Source: an uncultured Lachnospiraceae bacterium (GTDB taxonomy: Bacteria > Bacillota > Clostridia > Lachnospirales > Lachnospiraceae). Taken from it: 5,913 bases of DNA. The stretch spans positions 1 through 5,913 of the forward strand of contig CADCQU010000041.1 of assembly GCA_902803635.1 (NCBI GenBank). Reading direction: 5' to 3'. A program made the translations under genes and the position numbers. The notes beneath the pieces were generated by a model, which did no database searches, had not been told where the DNA came from, and was given only the letters and a program-made list of their open reading frames with translations. Shown here piece after piece: positions 1 through 5,865 of this stretch (within the stretch, counting starts at the first letter, position 1; each line of letters starts with the position of its first letter).

Positions 1-2253
1 CTTGGCGTGAGCCGCGTGGTGCCTGCGCGGGAAATGTCTCTTGCGGAGCTTTCGGAGATTCATGAGAAGAGCGGCCTTGAGGTGGAGGCCTTTGTCCATG
101 GGGCGCTCTGCGTCTGTTTTTCCGGGCAATGCCTCTTTTCGAGCCTTCTTGGTGGACGGAGCGGGAATCGCGGCCGCTGCGCCCAACCGTGCCGGCTGCC
201 GTATTCATTTGAGAAGGACGCTTCCAACCTTCCTTTTACGGATTCCGCTGGGAACGGCAAGAAAAAGAAGGAAACGTTTCCTGCATCTCGCGCTTCAGGG
301 CTTCCTTTTGCGGATTCCGTTGGGAACGGCAAGAAAAAGAAGGAAACGTTTTCTGCATCCCGCGCTTCCGGAATTCCTTCCACTAATTCCTTTGAGAAAG
401 AGAGTAAAAAGAAAGAAGAGCTGCTCTCACCGAAGGATCTATGCGCACTGGATCTTCTGCCACAGATGGTGGAGGCCGGCGTGGTGTCCTTTAAGATCGA
501 GGGGCGGATGAAGCAGCCGGCGTATGCGGCGGGCGTGGTGTCCGTGTATCGAAAATATTTGGATCTTATACTTGCAGGGAAGCCCTACCGGGTGCAGCCG
601 GCGGATCGGCAAATGTTGTATACGCTGTTTAACCGCGGGGGCTTTACGGACGGGTATTTTACGCGCCGGAACGGATCGGAAATGATGGCGAGGAAGGGGC
701 GTGTCCTCACGAAGGCCGAGGAGGAGGAGAGGGCGGCCCTGTATGCGAAAATGGACGAGCGCTACGTATTGCCAGAGGACGTTCTTGGCCTCAAGGGGCA
801 GGTGCGCATTTTCGCGGGGCAGCCGGCCACGCTTTCCCTGGAGCTTCTGGACTATCGCAAGGCCATGGCCGATGTCGTGCGGGAGGCAGGTGCGCAGAGG
901 AGGCAGGATTCGGAATACTTGACTTCACAGAAAGTAGCATTTAACGCAAGCGAAAGTGAGAATATATGGAAGAAACGGAATCAGGAACTTTCGGATACTC
1001 GAATGGAGCAGGCAGCTTTGCAAAGTCTTGGTCTCCGGGCCGAATATGCTGTTGAGGAGGCGGTATTTGCGACAAATGCTCCGCTGACGGAGGAGGCGAT
1101 TGCGGCGAAGATTTCCAAAACCGGCGGCAGTGGCTTCGTGTTCCGGGAACTGACCGTGGAGACGGATGGAAAATCCTTCCTTCCGGTCGGGAGCCTCAAT
1201 AGGTTGCGGAGGGAGGCGATTGAGAATTTTAAGGAGGTCCTTCTGGAGCGGTTTCCAAAGCTGTCGAAGGTGGAGAGCAAGGGTATGTGGCCCTCGCGGA
1301 ACGATAACCATCGACGTTCGGAGAATGCTTTGCCGATGGTTACCGTATTCTGCGAAACACTCGAACAGGCAAGGGCCGCGGGGCAGGCGGACCGCGTTTA
1401 CCTTGATTTAGCGGAACTATTGAGCTGTACGGGTAAATCAAAAAATGATATTAGCTGTCATTCTGAGGAGCAACGCGACGAAGAATCCCGTCAAAACAGG
1501 CTGAAGACGAACGGGATTCTTCGCTTCGCTCAGAATGACAAGTCTGTAAGACAAGTTATTCAGGAAATTAAGCGGGATTTACCGGAAACTACGGAGCTTT
1601 GGATTGCAACGCCGCTTGCGGAACGCGGGCGTGAGGCATTTGCCTTGTATGCAAATGCCCGGGAAATGTTGGACGCGGGTGTTGGAGGCTTTCTCGTGCG
1701 TTCGCTTGAGGGGCTGGCGCATTTGCATCGTCTGGGGCTGGCAAATCGGTGCCTTGTGGATGCGTCCGTCTATACCATGAACAGCGAGGCGCGGCTTTTC
1801 TTTACGGAGCTTGGGTTTTTGGGGGATGTGGCCCCGTATGAGCTTTCGCGGGAGCAGCTGCGGGAGCGGGGCGGGTACGAGATCCAGATTTACGGCCGCC
1901 AGCCTCTCATGGTGTCGGCCCAGTGCCTTCGGAAGAACAATGCGAGCTGCACGGGGAAACGCGGCTTTGAGACGCTTGTTGACCGGACGGGGACGAGGTT
2001 CCCGGTCCGCTGCAACTGCACGTTCTGTTCCAATATTATCTACAATAGTGTCCCGCACGCGCTCTTTCGGGAGATTCCGTTCCTGGAACGCGTTGGGTTT
2101 CAGGCGTTTCGGCTCTCCTTTACGACGGAAGGAGCGGGGGAAGTAAAGCGGCTTGTGGCATTTGCCAGGGCGGTTGTACGGAAGGAGAAGGAGTGTAAGG
2201 AGGAACCTGTGGCACAATATACGAAGGGACAGTATACCAAAGGGGTGGAGTGA
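1..2253 (+). CDS. U32 family (RlhA-like) protein with DUF3656-type middle domain, 5' end outside the window
   Basis: The reading frame is open from base 1, so the N-terminus (probably 100 or more residues) is missing; 750 residues are visible. Seen: the U32 signature HGALCVCFSGQC, then GGRSGNRGRCAQPC, with cysteines at window residues 37, 39, 44, 60 and 64; FKIEGRMK at 164-171; a DUF3656-like stretch at about 260-420; and a C-terminal domain with Cys642, Cys650 and the cluster RCNCTFC (Cys671, 673, 676). Known: U32 proteins such as UbiU/UbiV and RlhA use conserved cysteines for an Fe-S cluster, and RlhA (U32 plus DUF3656) hydroxylates C2501 of 23S rRNA. Inference: this is a cytoplasmic RNA-hydroxylating enzyme rather than a true protease, although databases usually say 'U32 peptidase'. 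Odd: three in-frame insertions (residues 77-140, about 296-345 and 486-513) fall between conserved blocks, and all cysteine motifs are intact. The family is secure; the exact substrate is not. Confidence 0.9.
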   Translation, partial: LGVSRVVPAREMSLAELSEIHEKSGLEVEAFVHGALCVCFSGQCLFSSLLGGRSGNRGRCAQPCRLPYSFEKDASNLPFTDSAGNGKKKKETFPASRASGLPFADSVGNGKKKKETFSASRASGIPSTNSFEKESKKKEELLSPKDLCALDLLPQMVEAGVVSFKIEGRMKQPAYAAGVVSVYRKYLDLILAGKPYRVQPADRQMLYTLFNRGGFTDGYFTRRNGSEMMARKGRVLTKAEEEERAALYAKMDERYVLPEDVLGLKGQVRIFAGQPATLSLELLDYRKAMADVVREAGAQRRQDSEYLTSQKVAFNASESENIWKKRNQELSDTRMEQAALQSLGLRAEYAVEEAVFATNAPLTEEAIAAKISKTGGSGFVFRELTVETDGKSFLPVGSLNRLRREAIENFKEVLLERFPKLSKVESKGMWPSRNDNHRRSENALPMVTVFCETLEQARAAGQADRVYLDLAELLSCTGKSKNDISCHSEEQRDEESRQNRLKTNGILRFAQNDKSVRQVIQEIKRDLPETTELWIATPLAERGREAFALYANAREMLDAGVGGFLVRSLEGLAHLHRLGLANRCLVDASVYTMNSEARLFFTELGFLGDVAPYELSREQLRERGGYEIQIYGRQPLMVSAQCLRKNNASCTGKRGFETLVDRTGTRFPVRCNCTFCSNIIYNSVPHALFREIPFLERVGFQAFRLSFTTEGAGEVKRLVAFARAVVRKEKECKEEPVAQYTKGQYTKGVE
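229..420 (+). repeat. In-frame 72-bp tandem repeat (two full units plus a degenerate third)
   Basis: Unit 1 is 229-300 and unit 2 is 301-372. They differ at 6 of 72 positions by direct comparison. A degenerate third copy at about 373-420 keeps the pattern (Ile/Leu)-Pro...Ser...Lys-Lys-Lys-Glu. Each 72-bp unit encodes 24 residues with the core NGKKKKETF, so the frame is kept. The repeat sits between the U32 cysteine motif (residues 60-64) and the conserved LSPKDL segment. This is a spot where the family normally has a short strand-loop linker, as I remember it. It probably forms a Lys-rich surface loop. Confidence 0.9.
886..1035 (+). other. Probable AT-richer insertion inside the DUF3656-like region of the U32 gene
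   Basis: Window residues about 296-345 are polar and charged (for example SESENIWKKRNQELSDTRME) and the DNA is clearly more AT-rich than its flanks. In relatives as I recall them, the beta-rich segment before it runs almost directly into the motif seen here as APLTEEAIAAKISKTG. The boundaries are approximate because I placed them by family memory, not alignment. The frame is kept. I see no inverted repeat and no recognisable mobile element in it. Confidence 0.4.
1456..1540 (+). repeat. Dispersed palindromic (REP/MITE-like) repeat inserted in frame within the U32 gene
   Basis: The left arm (1456-1491, beginning TGTCATTCTGAG) and the right arm (1511-1540, ending CTCAGAATGACA) are inverted copies. 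Twelve outer base pairs match, then comes a small asymmetric internal loop, then another stretch of about 13 bp (CGAAGAATCCCGT against ACGGGATTCTTCG). The loop is 19 nt. The element is read through as residues 486-513 (beginning CHSEEQRDEES, ending ILRFAQND). Sequences of the type 'tcattctgagcgaagcgaag' are, from memory, common dispersed intergenic repeats in many bacterial genomes. Here the element lies inside a gene, in a frame without stops. Confidence 0.85.
2215..2244 (+). repeat. Imperfect 15-bp tandem duplication at the 3' end of the U32 gene
   Basis: 2215-2229 and 2230-2244 match at 11 of 15 positions and encode the doubled peptide QYTKG-QYTKG just before the stop codon. The second copy creates the purine-rich AAAGGGG that precedes the ATG at 2253. 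It may be chance or slippage in a poorly conserved C-terminal tail. Confidence 0.5.
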
Positions 2254-2300
2254 TGATTGTAGATGGACTAAATATGCTATTGACTATGGGGAATGAGTAA
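2253..2300 (+). CDS. Possible 15-residue ORF or gene remnant coupled to the U32 stop
   Basis: An ATG overlaps the U32 stop (TGATG) and follows a purine-rich AAAGGGGTGGAG. The frame encodes MIVDGLNMLLTMGNE and ends in TAA at 2298-2300, exactly where the dispersed repeat piece begins. The start looks well placed for translational coupling. The product is far too short to assign, and I recognise no family. It may be the surviving 5' end of a gene cut off by the repeat, or chance. Confidence 0.25.
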   Translation: MIVDGLNMLLTMGNE

Positions 2301-2372
2301 CGGGATTCTTACAGGAAACAGTCCACTGGACTGTTTCCTGCACACTGAGGCGTCGCTTCGCTCAGAATGACA
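2299..2372 (+). repeat. Split copy of the dispersed repeat right arm
   Basis: 2299-2310 is identical to 1510-1521, and 2354-2372 is identical to 1522-1540. Together they make 31 bases identical to the repeat's right arm inside the U32 gene, interrupted by 43 bp (2311-2353). The matching left arm is absent, so this is a half element. I see no obvious target-site duplication at the interruption. Confidence 0.85.
2312..2340. repeat. Perfect 14-bp inverted repeat (hairpin) interrupting the repeat arm
   Basis: CAGGAAACAGTCCA (2312-2325) and TGGACTGTTTCCTG (2327-2340) are exact reverse complements around a single C. As RNA this would be a strong stem with a tight loop. No T-tract follows (CACACTGAGG comes next), so it does not look like an intrinsic terminator. 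It may be a second family of small palindromic elements. Confidence 0.85.
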
Positions 2373-2387
2373 GGTTGGACATTGAAG

Positions 2388-2414
2388 AGATTCTGCGCTT
2401 CGCGCAGAATGATA
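2388..2414 (+). repeat. Second diverged copy of the repeat right arm, self-complementary
   Basis: 2389-2414 matches 1515-1540 at 23 of 26 positions. Two of the changes make it a hairpin in its own right: ATTCTGCGC (2390-2398), loop TTC, GCGCAGAAT (2402-2410). A short T run lies at 2420-2425, about ten bases past the stem, which is too far for a standard terminator. It ends 19 bases before the ribosome binding site of the SEDS gene, so it could affect the mRNA leader. Confidence 0.75.
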
Positions 2415-2433
2415 ACGGTATTTTTCGTACACG

Positions 2434-2441
2434 AGGGGGAG
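2434..2441 (+). promoter_or_regulatory. Ribosome binding site of the SEDS gene
   Basis: AGGGGGAG lies just upstream of the ATG at 2446, with the G-run ending 6 bases before it. It is the only purine-rich site well spaced for this start and supports ATG 2446 as the true initiation codon. Confidence 0.8.
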
Positions 2442-2445
2442 TGAT

Positions 2446-3750
2446 ATGAATATAGTGACGGAGCTGACTAGAATATATTTTTTAGTGATAATCCTCCTGT
2501 ATACATTGGAGGCTTACCTTTATTTTGGAAAAAAGTCGGAGCGGTCGAAGAGCCGGGGGCTTGGGGTGCAGATTGCGCTCCTGACCATGTTCTCCATCGG
2601 GGGCTTTGGCGTGATCTTTTACCACCACCACCAATGGATTGTGCTCCTATTTCTCGCCGGCGTTCTTTCGTACAACACGCTGACCCTGGTGCTGTTTTCG
2701 AGTTTCTACCCCAAGTGCTCGATGCTGCTGTTAAGCAACATGTTGATGCTGCTTAATATCGGCTTTGTCATCCTGGCGCGGCTGGATTTCGACAAGGCCA
2801 TGAAGCAGGGAATCATCGTGGGGGCGGGCACCATCCTCGCGCTTTTGGTGCCGGTTATGATTCGGAAATTGCGTGTTTTAGAAAAATTGCAGATTCTGTA
2901 TGCAATTCTTGGCATCGGAGCCCTCATGGGGGTGCTGGCGCTTGCGGTCACGAGCCGGGGCGCTAAGCTCAGCATTACGGTGGCCGGCATTACAATTCAG
3001 TTTTCGGAGATAGTGAAGATCACCTTTGTCTTCTACATGGCCGCGCGGCTGGCCAAGGACCGGAGCTTTCGCTCGGTGGTCGTCACCTCTGTGGTGGCCG
3101 CGCTCCACGTCGGGATCCTCGTATTCTCGACGGACCTCGGGACGGCCCTCGTCTTCTTCGTCGCCTACCTTGTGGTCATTTTCGTTGCGACCGGCCGGCC
3201 CATCTACCCGTTGGTCGGACTTCTCGGCGGGGCGGCGGCTTCAGTCGTGGCCTACTTCCTGTTCGCCCATGTCCAGCAACGAGTCATCGCCTGGAAGGAT
3301 CCATTTGCCGTGTACGAAACGTCCGGCTACCAGATCGTGCAGGGACTTTTCGGCATCGGCGCGGGCGGGTGGTTTGGCACGGGACTCTGCGAGGGCAAGC
3401 CGACCATGATCCCCGTCGCCGCAAAGGACTTCGTGTTTGCGGCCATTTGCGAGGAATTTGGAAGCATCTTTGGCATTTGCCTTCTTTTAATATGTATGAG
3501 CATCTTTTTGCTGATTTGTACGATTTCGCTCAAGCTCCACAACCGCTTCTACAAATTGGCCGCCATCGGCCTTGGTGCGGAGTACGCGTTTCAGGTGTTC
3601 CTGACGGTCGGAGGCGTCACGAAATTTATCCCGATGACGGGCATCACCCTGCCGCTCGTAAGCTACGGCGGGAGCTCTGTGATTAGTACGATTGTTATGC
3701 TCTCGATTGTGCAGGGAATGTATATACGGCGGGAGGATGAAGGCGTATGA
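2446..3750 (+). CDS. SEDS-family peptidoglycan glycosyltransferase (FtsW/RodA/SpoVE)
   Basis: A complete 434-residue polytopic membrane protein. By eye it has about 12 hydrophobic segments, including two or so extra N-terminal ones (about 7-27 and 37-59) beyond the ten-helix SEDS core. Family motifs seen: FSEIVK near 187; STDLGT with Asp230, the position corresponding to the catalytic-site Asp of RodA/FtsW; WKDPF and GYQIVQGLFGIGAGG in the large loop; KDFVFAAICEE (327-337); and IPMTGITLPLVSYGGSS (395-411). Known: SEDS proteins polymerise lipid II into glycan strands and work with a class B PBP. Here such a PBP follows directly with a 4-bp ATGA overlap, so the two probably form one complex. 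Motifs alone cannot say whether it serves division, elongation or sporulation, so I give no gene symbol. The start is supported by AGGGGG six bases upstream. Confidence 0.95.
   Translation: MNIVTELTRIYFLVIILLYTLEAYLYFGKKSERSKSRGLGVQIALLTMFSIGGFGVIFYHHHQWIVLLFLAGVLSYNTLTLVLFSSFYPKCSMLLLSNMLMLLNIGFVILARLDFDKAMKQGIIVGAGTILALLVPVMIRKLRVLEKLQILYAILGIGALMGVLALAVTSRGAKLSITVAGITIQFSEIVKITFVFYMAARLAKDRSFRSVVVTSVVAALHVGILVFSTDLGTALVFFVAYLVVIFVATGRPIYPLVGLLGGAAASVVAYFLFAHVQQRVIAWKDPFAVYETSGYQIVQGLFGIGAGGWFGTGLCEGKPTMIPVAAKDFVFAAICEEFGSIFGICLLLICMSIFLLICTISLKLHNRFYKLAAIGLGAEYAFQVFLTVGGVTKFIPMTGITLPLVSYGGSSVISTIVMLSIVQGMYIRREDEGV
3732..3736 (+). promoter_or_regulatory. Ribosome binding site of the PBP gene, inside the SEDS 3' end
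   Basis: GGAGG lies 10 bases before the ATG at 3747, still within the SEDS reading frame. With the ATGA stop/start overlap (3747-3750) it supports ATG 3747 and translational coupling. A closer AAGG (3740-3743) also exists but would be too close to the start. Confidence 0.65.
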
Positions 3751-4439
3751 AGAATTTGTCAAATGAAAACAGGCAGGGGCAATTGCCTCCTGGGCAGGCA
3801 GGTTCTGTCCCAAATGCAAATGGCGGGCAGGCTGGTTGGAACGGGACGAGGAACCAGGACACCAGAATATATGAAGGAATCCGTCGGCCGGGCGGCGTGG
3901 CGTTCGAGGAAAATTACCCGGAGGACGGCCCCGAGGAGGATTACGAGGATTACGACCAGGTTACACGGGCGGATATCGGGCAGGATGTGCGGAACATCAT
4001 GCTAATGAACGAGGAGCGGGACGCATTGGCGGAGAAGATCAAGCCGGTTGACTTCGAGGAGCTGCCGCCGGTGGAGGTTGCCTCGGCTTTGCCACAGGAA
4101 GGGGGGCCGGCTGCGCAGGTGCAGGGGGCAGCCCCATATCCGCTGGATCCCACATATGGAGGATATATACAGAACAATGCGGCAAATGCGGGTGGTGTAT
4201 ATGGGCAGACGGAACGCGGGTACGCGGGTGCTTCCTATGGGGCTACATATGCAGCAGACGGTTATTTGGACTCTGATCCTGGGGATGTTGCGTATCCGGA
4301 GGAGGGGTATGGGAATCCAGATTATCTGGATCCTTCGTATGGCGGGGACGGCGGGGGGGACGTGCCGCCTTCCGATGACCCGGATGGTTACGAGGACCGC
4401 AACAATGGCGGGGGTCGCGCGAAACGCCTCCGGCGGAGG
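3747..4439 (+). other. Region encoding the low-complexity cytoplasmic tail of the PBP
   Basis: Residues 1-231 are predicted disordered. Residues 1-35 are Gly/Gln/Asn-rich, about 49-68 very acidic (Glu/Asp/Tyr), about 72-95 likely helical (ADIGQDVRNIMLMNEERDAL) and about 125-222 repeat Gly-Tyr, Asp-Tyr and Pro-Asp patterns with many Tyr. It ends in a basic patch just before the membrane anchor. I recognise no domain. The start is supported by the SEDS overlap, so it is unlikely to be an overextended gene call. Confidence 0.75.
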
Positions 4440-5840
4440 ACATCCCGGCCGTATCTCTTTGTCTCGTATGCCTTCGTGGCGATTTTCCTTCTCCTCATCG
4501 GGCATTTGGTCTACTTCAATATTAAGGAGCGCGACGCGATTCTCGCGAGTCCCTACAACCGCCGGCAGGACGATTTGGCGGCAAATGTCCGCCGCGGCTC
4601 GATTTTGGCCTCGGATGGCTCGGAGCTTGCGGTGACCCACACGGATGAGCTTGGCAACGAGAGCCGCGTTTACCCATATGGCTCGATTTTTGCCCACGTG
4701 GTCGGTTACAGCACAAATGGCCGGAGCGGGCTGGAGGCATCGGAGAACGTGGCCCTACTGACTTCGCACATGGATATTCTGGAGAGGGCCGAGCGCGAGC
4801 TGCGCGGGGAGAAGTCCCTTGGCGACCATGTGATCACGACCTTGAACGCACGGCTGCAGCAGACCGCCTGGTATGCCCTCGGCGATCGCCGCGGGGCGGT
4901 GGTCGCCCTCAATCCGAAGACCGGGGCGATTCTCGCAATGGTCTCGAAGCCGGATTTCGACCCGAACACCATCGTCGAGAGCTGGCAGGCTATCGTAAAC
5001 GATCCGGGCAACTCCTGCCTCTTAAACCGCGCGACCCAGGGACTCTACGTGCCGGGATCGACCTACAAGATCCTCACCTCCCTCGCCTACTTCCGTGAGC
5101 ACGGGACATTTGACGGCTATCATTTTGACTGCACCGGCGTGATCACGGAGGGTGAAAATGCCATCCACTGCGCGGGCGGGTCCGTCCACGGAAGCCTCGA
5201 TTTCGGCGGGGCATTTGCCTGGAGCTGCAACTGCGCATTTTCCGACATGGGGCGGAGCATGGGGGCGAAATCACTGATTAACGTCATGGACAGCCTTCTT
5301 TTGGGCAAGAAGCTGCCGTGCCCGCTGCCGGCCTCGAAGAGCCGCTACACACTTTCGACCACCGACGATACGTTCCGGGTTATGCAGACGGCCTTCGGAC
5401 AGGGCGGAACCGTGGTGACTCCCTGGCAGATGGCTCTTATCGTGGCCGCGATTGCGAACAAGGGCGAGCTGATGGAGCCGTACCTTGTGGAGAAGGTGGT
5501 CAACGTGGACGGGAAGGCCGTGGAGAGCCACAAGGCGAAGAATTATAAGCGGCTGCTTTCGGAGAATGAGGCCGGAAATCTCTCGAACCTTCTCCGCGCG
5601 GTCGTGACAAATGGCTCCGCCCAGGAGCTGATGTCTCTTCCGGTGGCCTGCTATGGCAAGACGGGTTCGGCGGAATTTACGCGGAGCGACGGCTCGCGCG
5701 GGACGCACGCCTGGTTCGTGGGCTATGCCGGCGCGAAGGATCCGGATATTGTGATCGCGGTTATCGCCGAGGATGCCGGGAGCGGCTCCGAGGTGGCCGT
5801 CCCGATCGCGCATGCGGTGCTGGGGGCGTATTATTCGTAA
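3747..5840 (+). CDS. Class B penicillin-binding protein (PbpA/FtsI-type transpeptidase) with long cytoplasmic N-terminal tail
   Basis: A complete 697-residue protein. Residues 1-231 are acidic and Gly/Tyr/Pro-rich, followed by the basic stretch RAKRLRRR and one membrane anchor (about 236-258), so the tail is cytoplasmic and the rest is outside the membrane. The extracellular part starts with a PBP dimerisation-type segment (NRRQDD, RRGSILASDGSELA, GRSGLE). The transpeptidase domain has all three active-site motifs: STYK (Ser438 nucleophile, Lys441), SCN (Ser493-Asn495) and KTG (638-640). Known: such enzymes cross-link peptidoglycan and are blocked by beta-lactams. They have no glycosyltransferase domain and rely on a SEDS partner, here encoded directly upstream. 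The part from the anchor onward (about 460 residues) is already a full-length PbpA-like enzyme, so the tail is extra. Internal Met84/Met86 could be alternative starts, but coupling favours 3747. Confidence 0.95.
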   Translation: MKNLSNENRQGQLPPGQAGSVPNANGGQAGWNGTRNQDTRIYEGIRRPGGVAFEENYPEDGPEEDYEDYDQVTRADIGQDVRNIMLMNEERDALAEKIKPVDFEELPPVEVASALPQEGGPAAQVQGAAPYPLDPTYGGYIQNNAANAGGVYGQTERGYAGASYGATYAADGYLDSDPGDVAYPEEGYGNPDYLDPSYGGDGGGDVPPSDDPDGYEDRNNGGGRAKRLRRRTSRPYLFVSYAFVAIFLLLIGHLVYFNIKERDAILASPYNRRQDDLAANVRRGSILASDGSELAVTHTDELGNESRVYPYGSIFAHVVGYSTNGRSGLEASENVALLTSHMDILERAERELRGEKSLGDHVITTLNARLQQTAWYALGDRRGAVVALNPKTGAILAMVSKPDFDPNTIVESWQAIVNDPGNSCLLNRATQGLYVPGSTYKILTSLAYFREHGTFDGYHFDCTGVITEGENAIHCAGGSVHGSLDFGGAFAWSCNCAFSDMGRSMGAKSLINVMDSLLLGKKLPCPLPASKSRYTLSTTDDTFRVMQTAFGQGGTVVTPWQMALIVAAIANKGELMEPYLVEKVVNVDGKAVESHKAKNYKRLLSENEAGNLSNLLRAVVTNGSAQELMSLPVACYGKTGSAEFTRSDGSRGTHAWFVGYAGAKDPDIVIAVIAEDAGSGSEVAVPIAHAVLGAYYS

Positions 5841-5865
5841 TTAACATTTACTCCTGAGCTGCGGC

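Larger units (their letters stand above)
2254..2445. other. Repeat-rich intergenic region between the U32 and SEDS genes
   Basis: This 192-bp gap holds no credible gene. It contains a split copy of the same palindromic repeat arm found inside the U32 gene (2299-2310 and 2354-2372), an inserted perfect palindrome (2312-2340), a second diverged arm copy (2388-2414) and the ribosome binding site of the next gene. I see no convincing sigma-A promoter and no intrinsic terminator with a T-tract directly after the stem, so whether the SEDS gene is cotranscribed with the U32 gene is open. Confidence 0.7.

Noticed and set aside
229..420. CRISPR-like repeat array
   Set aside because: The units are directly adjacent without spacers, stay in frame in a coding region and encode a repeated peptide.
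1456..1540. Gene disruption of the U32 gene by the repeat
   Set aside because: The frame stays open through the repeat, and the downstream conserved motifs (SAQC, RCNCTFC) are intact, so I do not call a pseudogene.
1579..2217. Long minus-strand open frame opposite the U32 C-terminus
   Set aside because: It has a basic, Arg/Pro-rich composition with no family motif, and lies opposite a clearly conserved gene on the + strand.
2280..2310. Sigma-A promoter for the SEDS gene (TTGACT at 2280-2285)
   Set aside because: No acceptable -10 element at the expected spacing (GATTCT matches the consensus poorly), and the region overlaps the repeat.
2312..2340. Intrinsic terminator after the U32 gene
   Set aside because: The stem is strong but is followed by CACACTGAGG rather than a T-tract.
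4002..4697. Long minus-strand open frame opposite the PBP tail
   Set aside because: It is a composition shadow of the GC-rich, low-complexity coding sequence, with an Ile/Arg-rich product and no recognisable domain.
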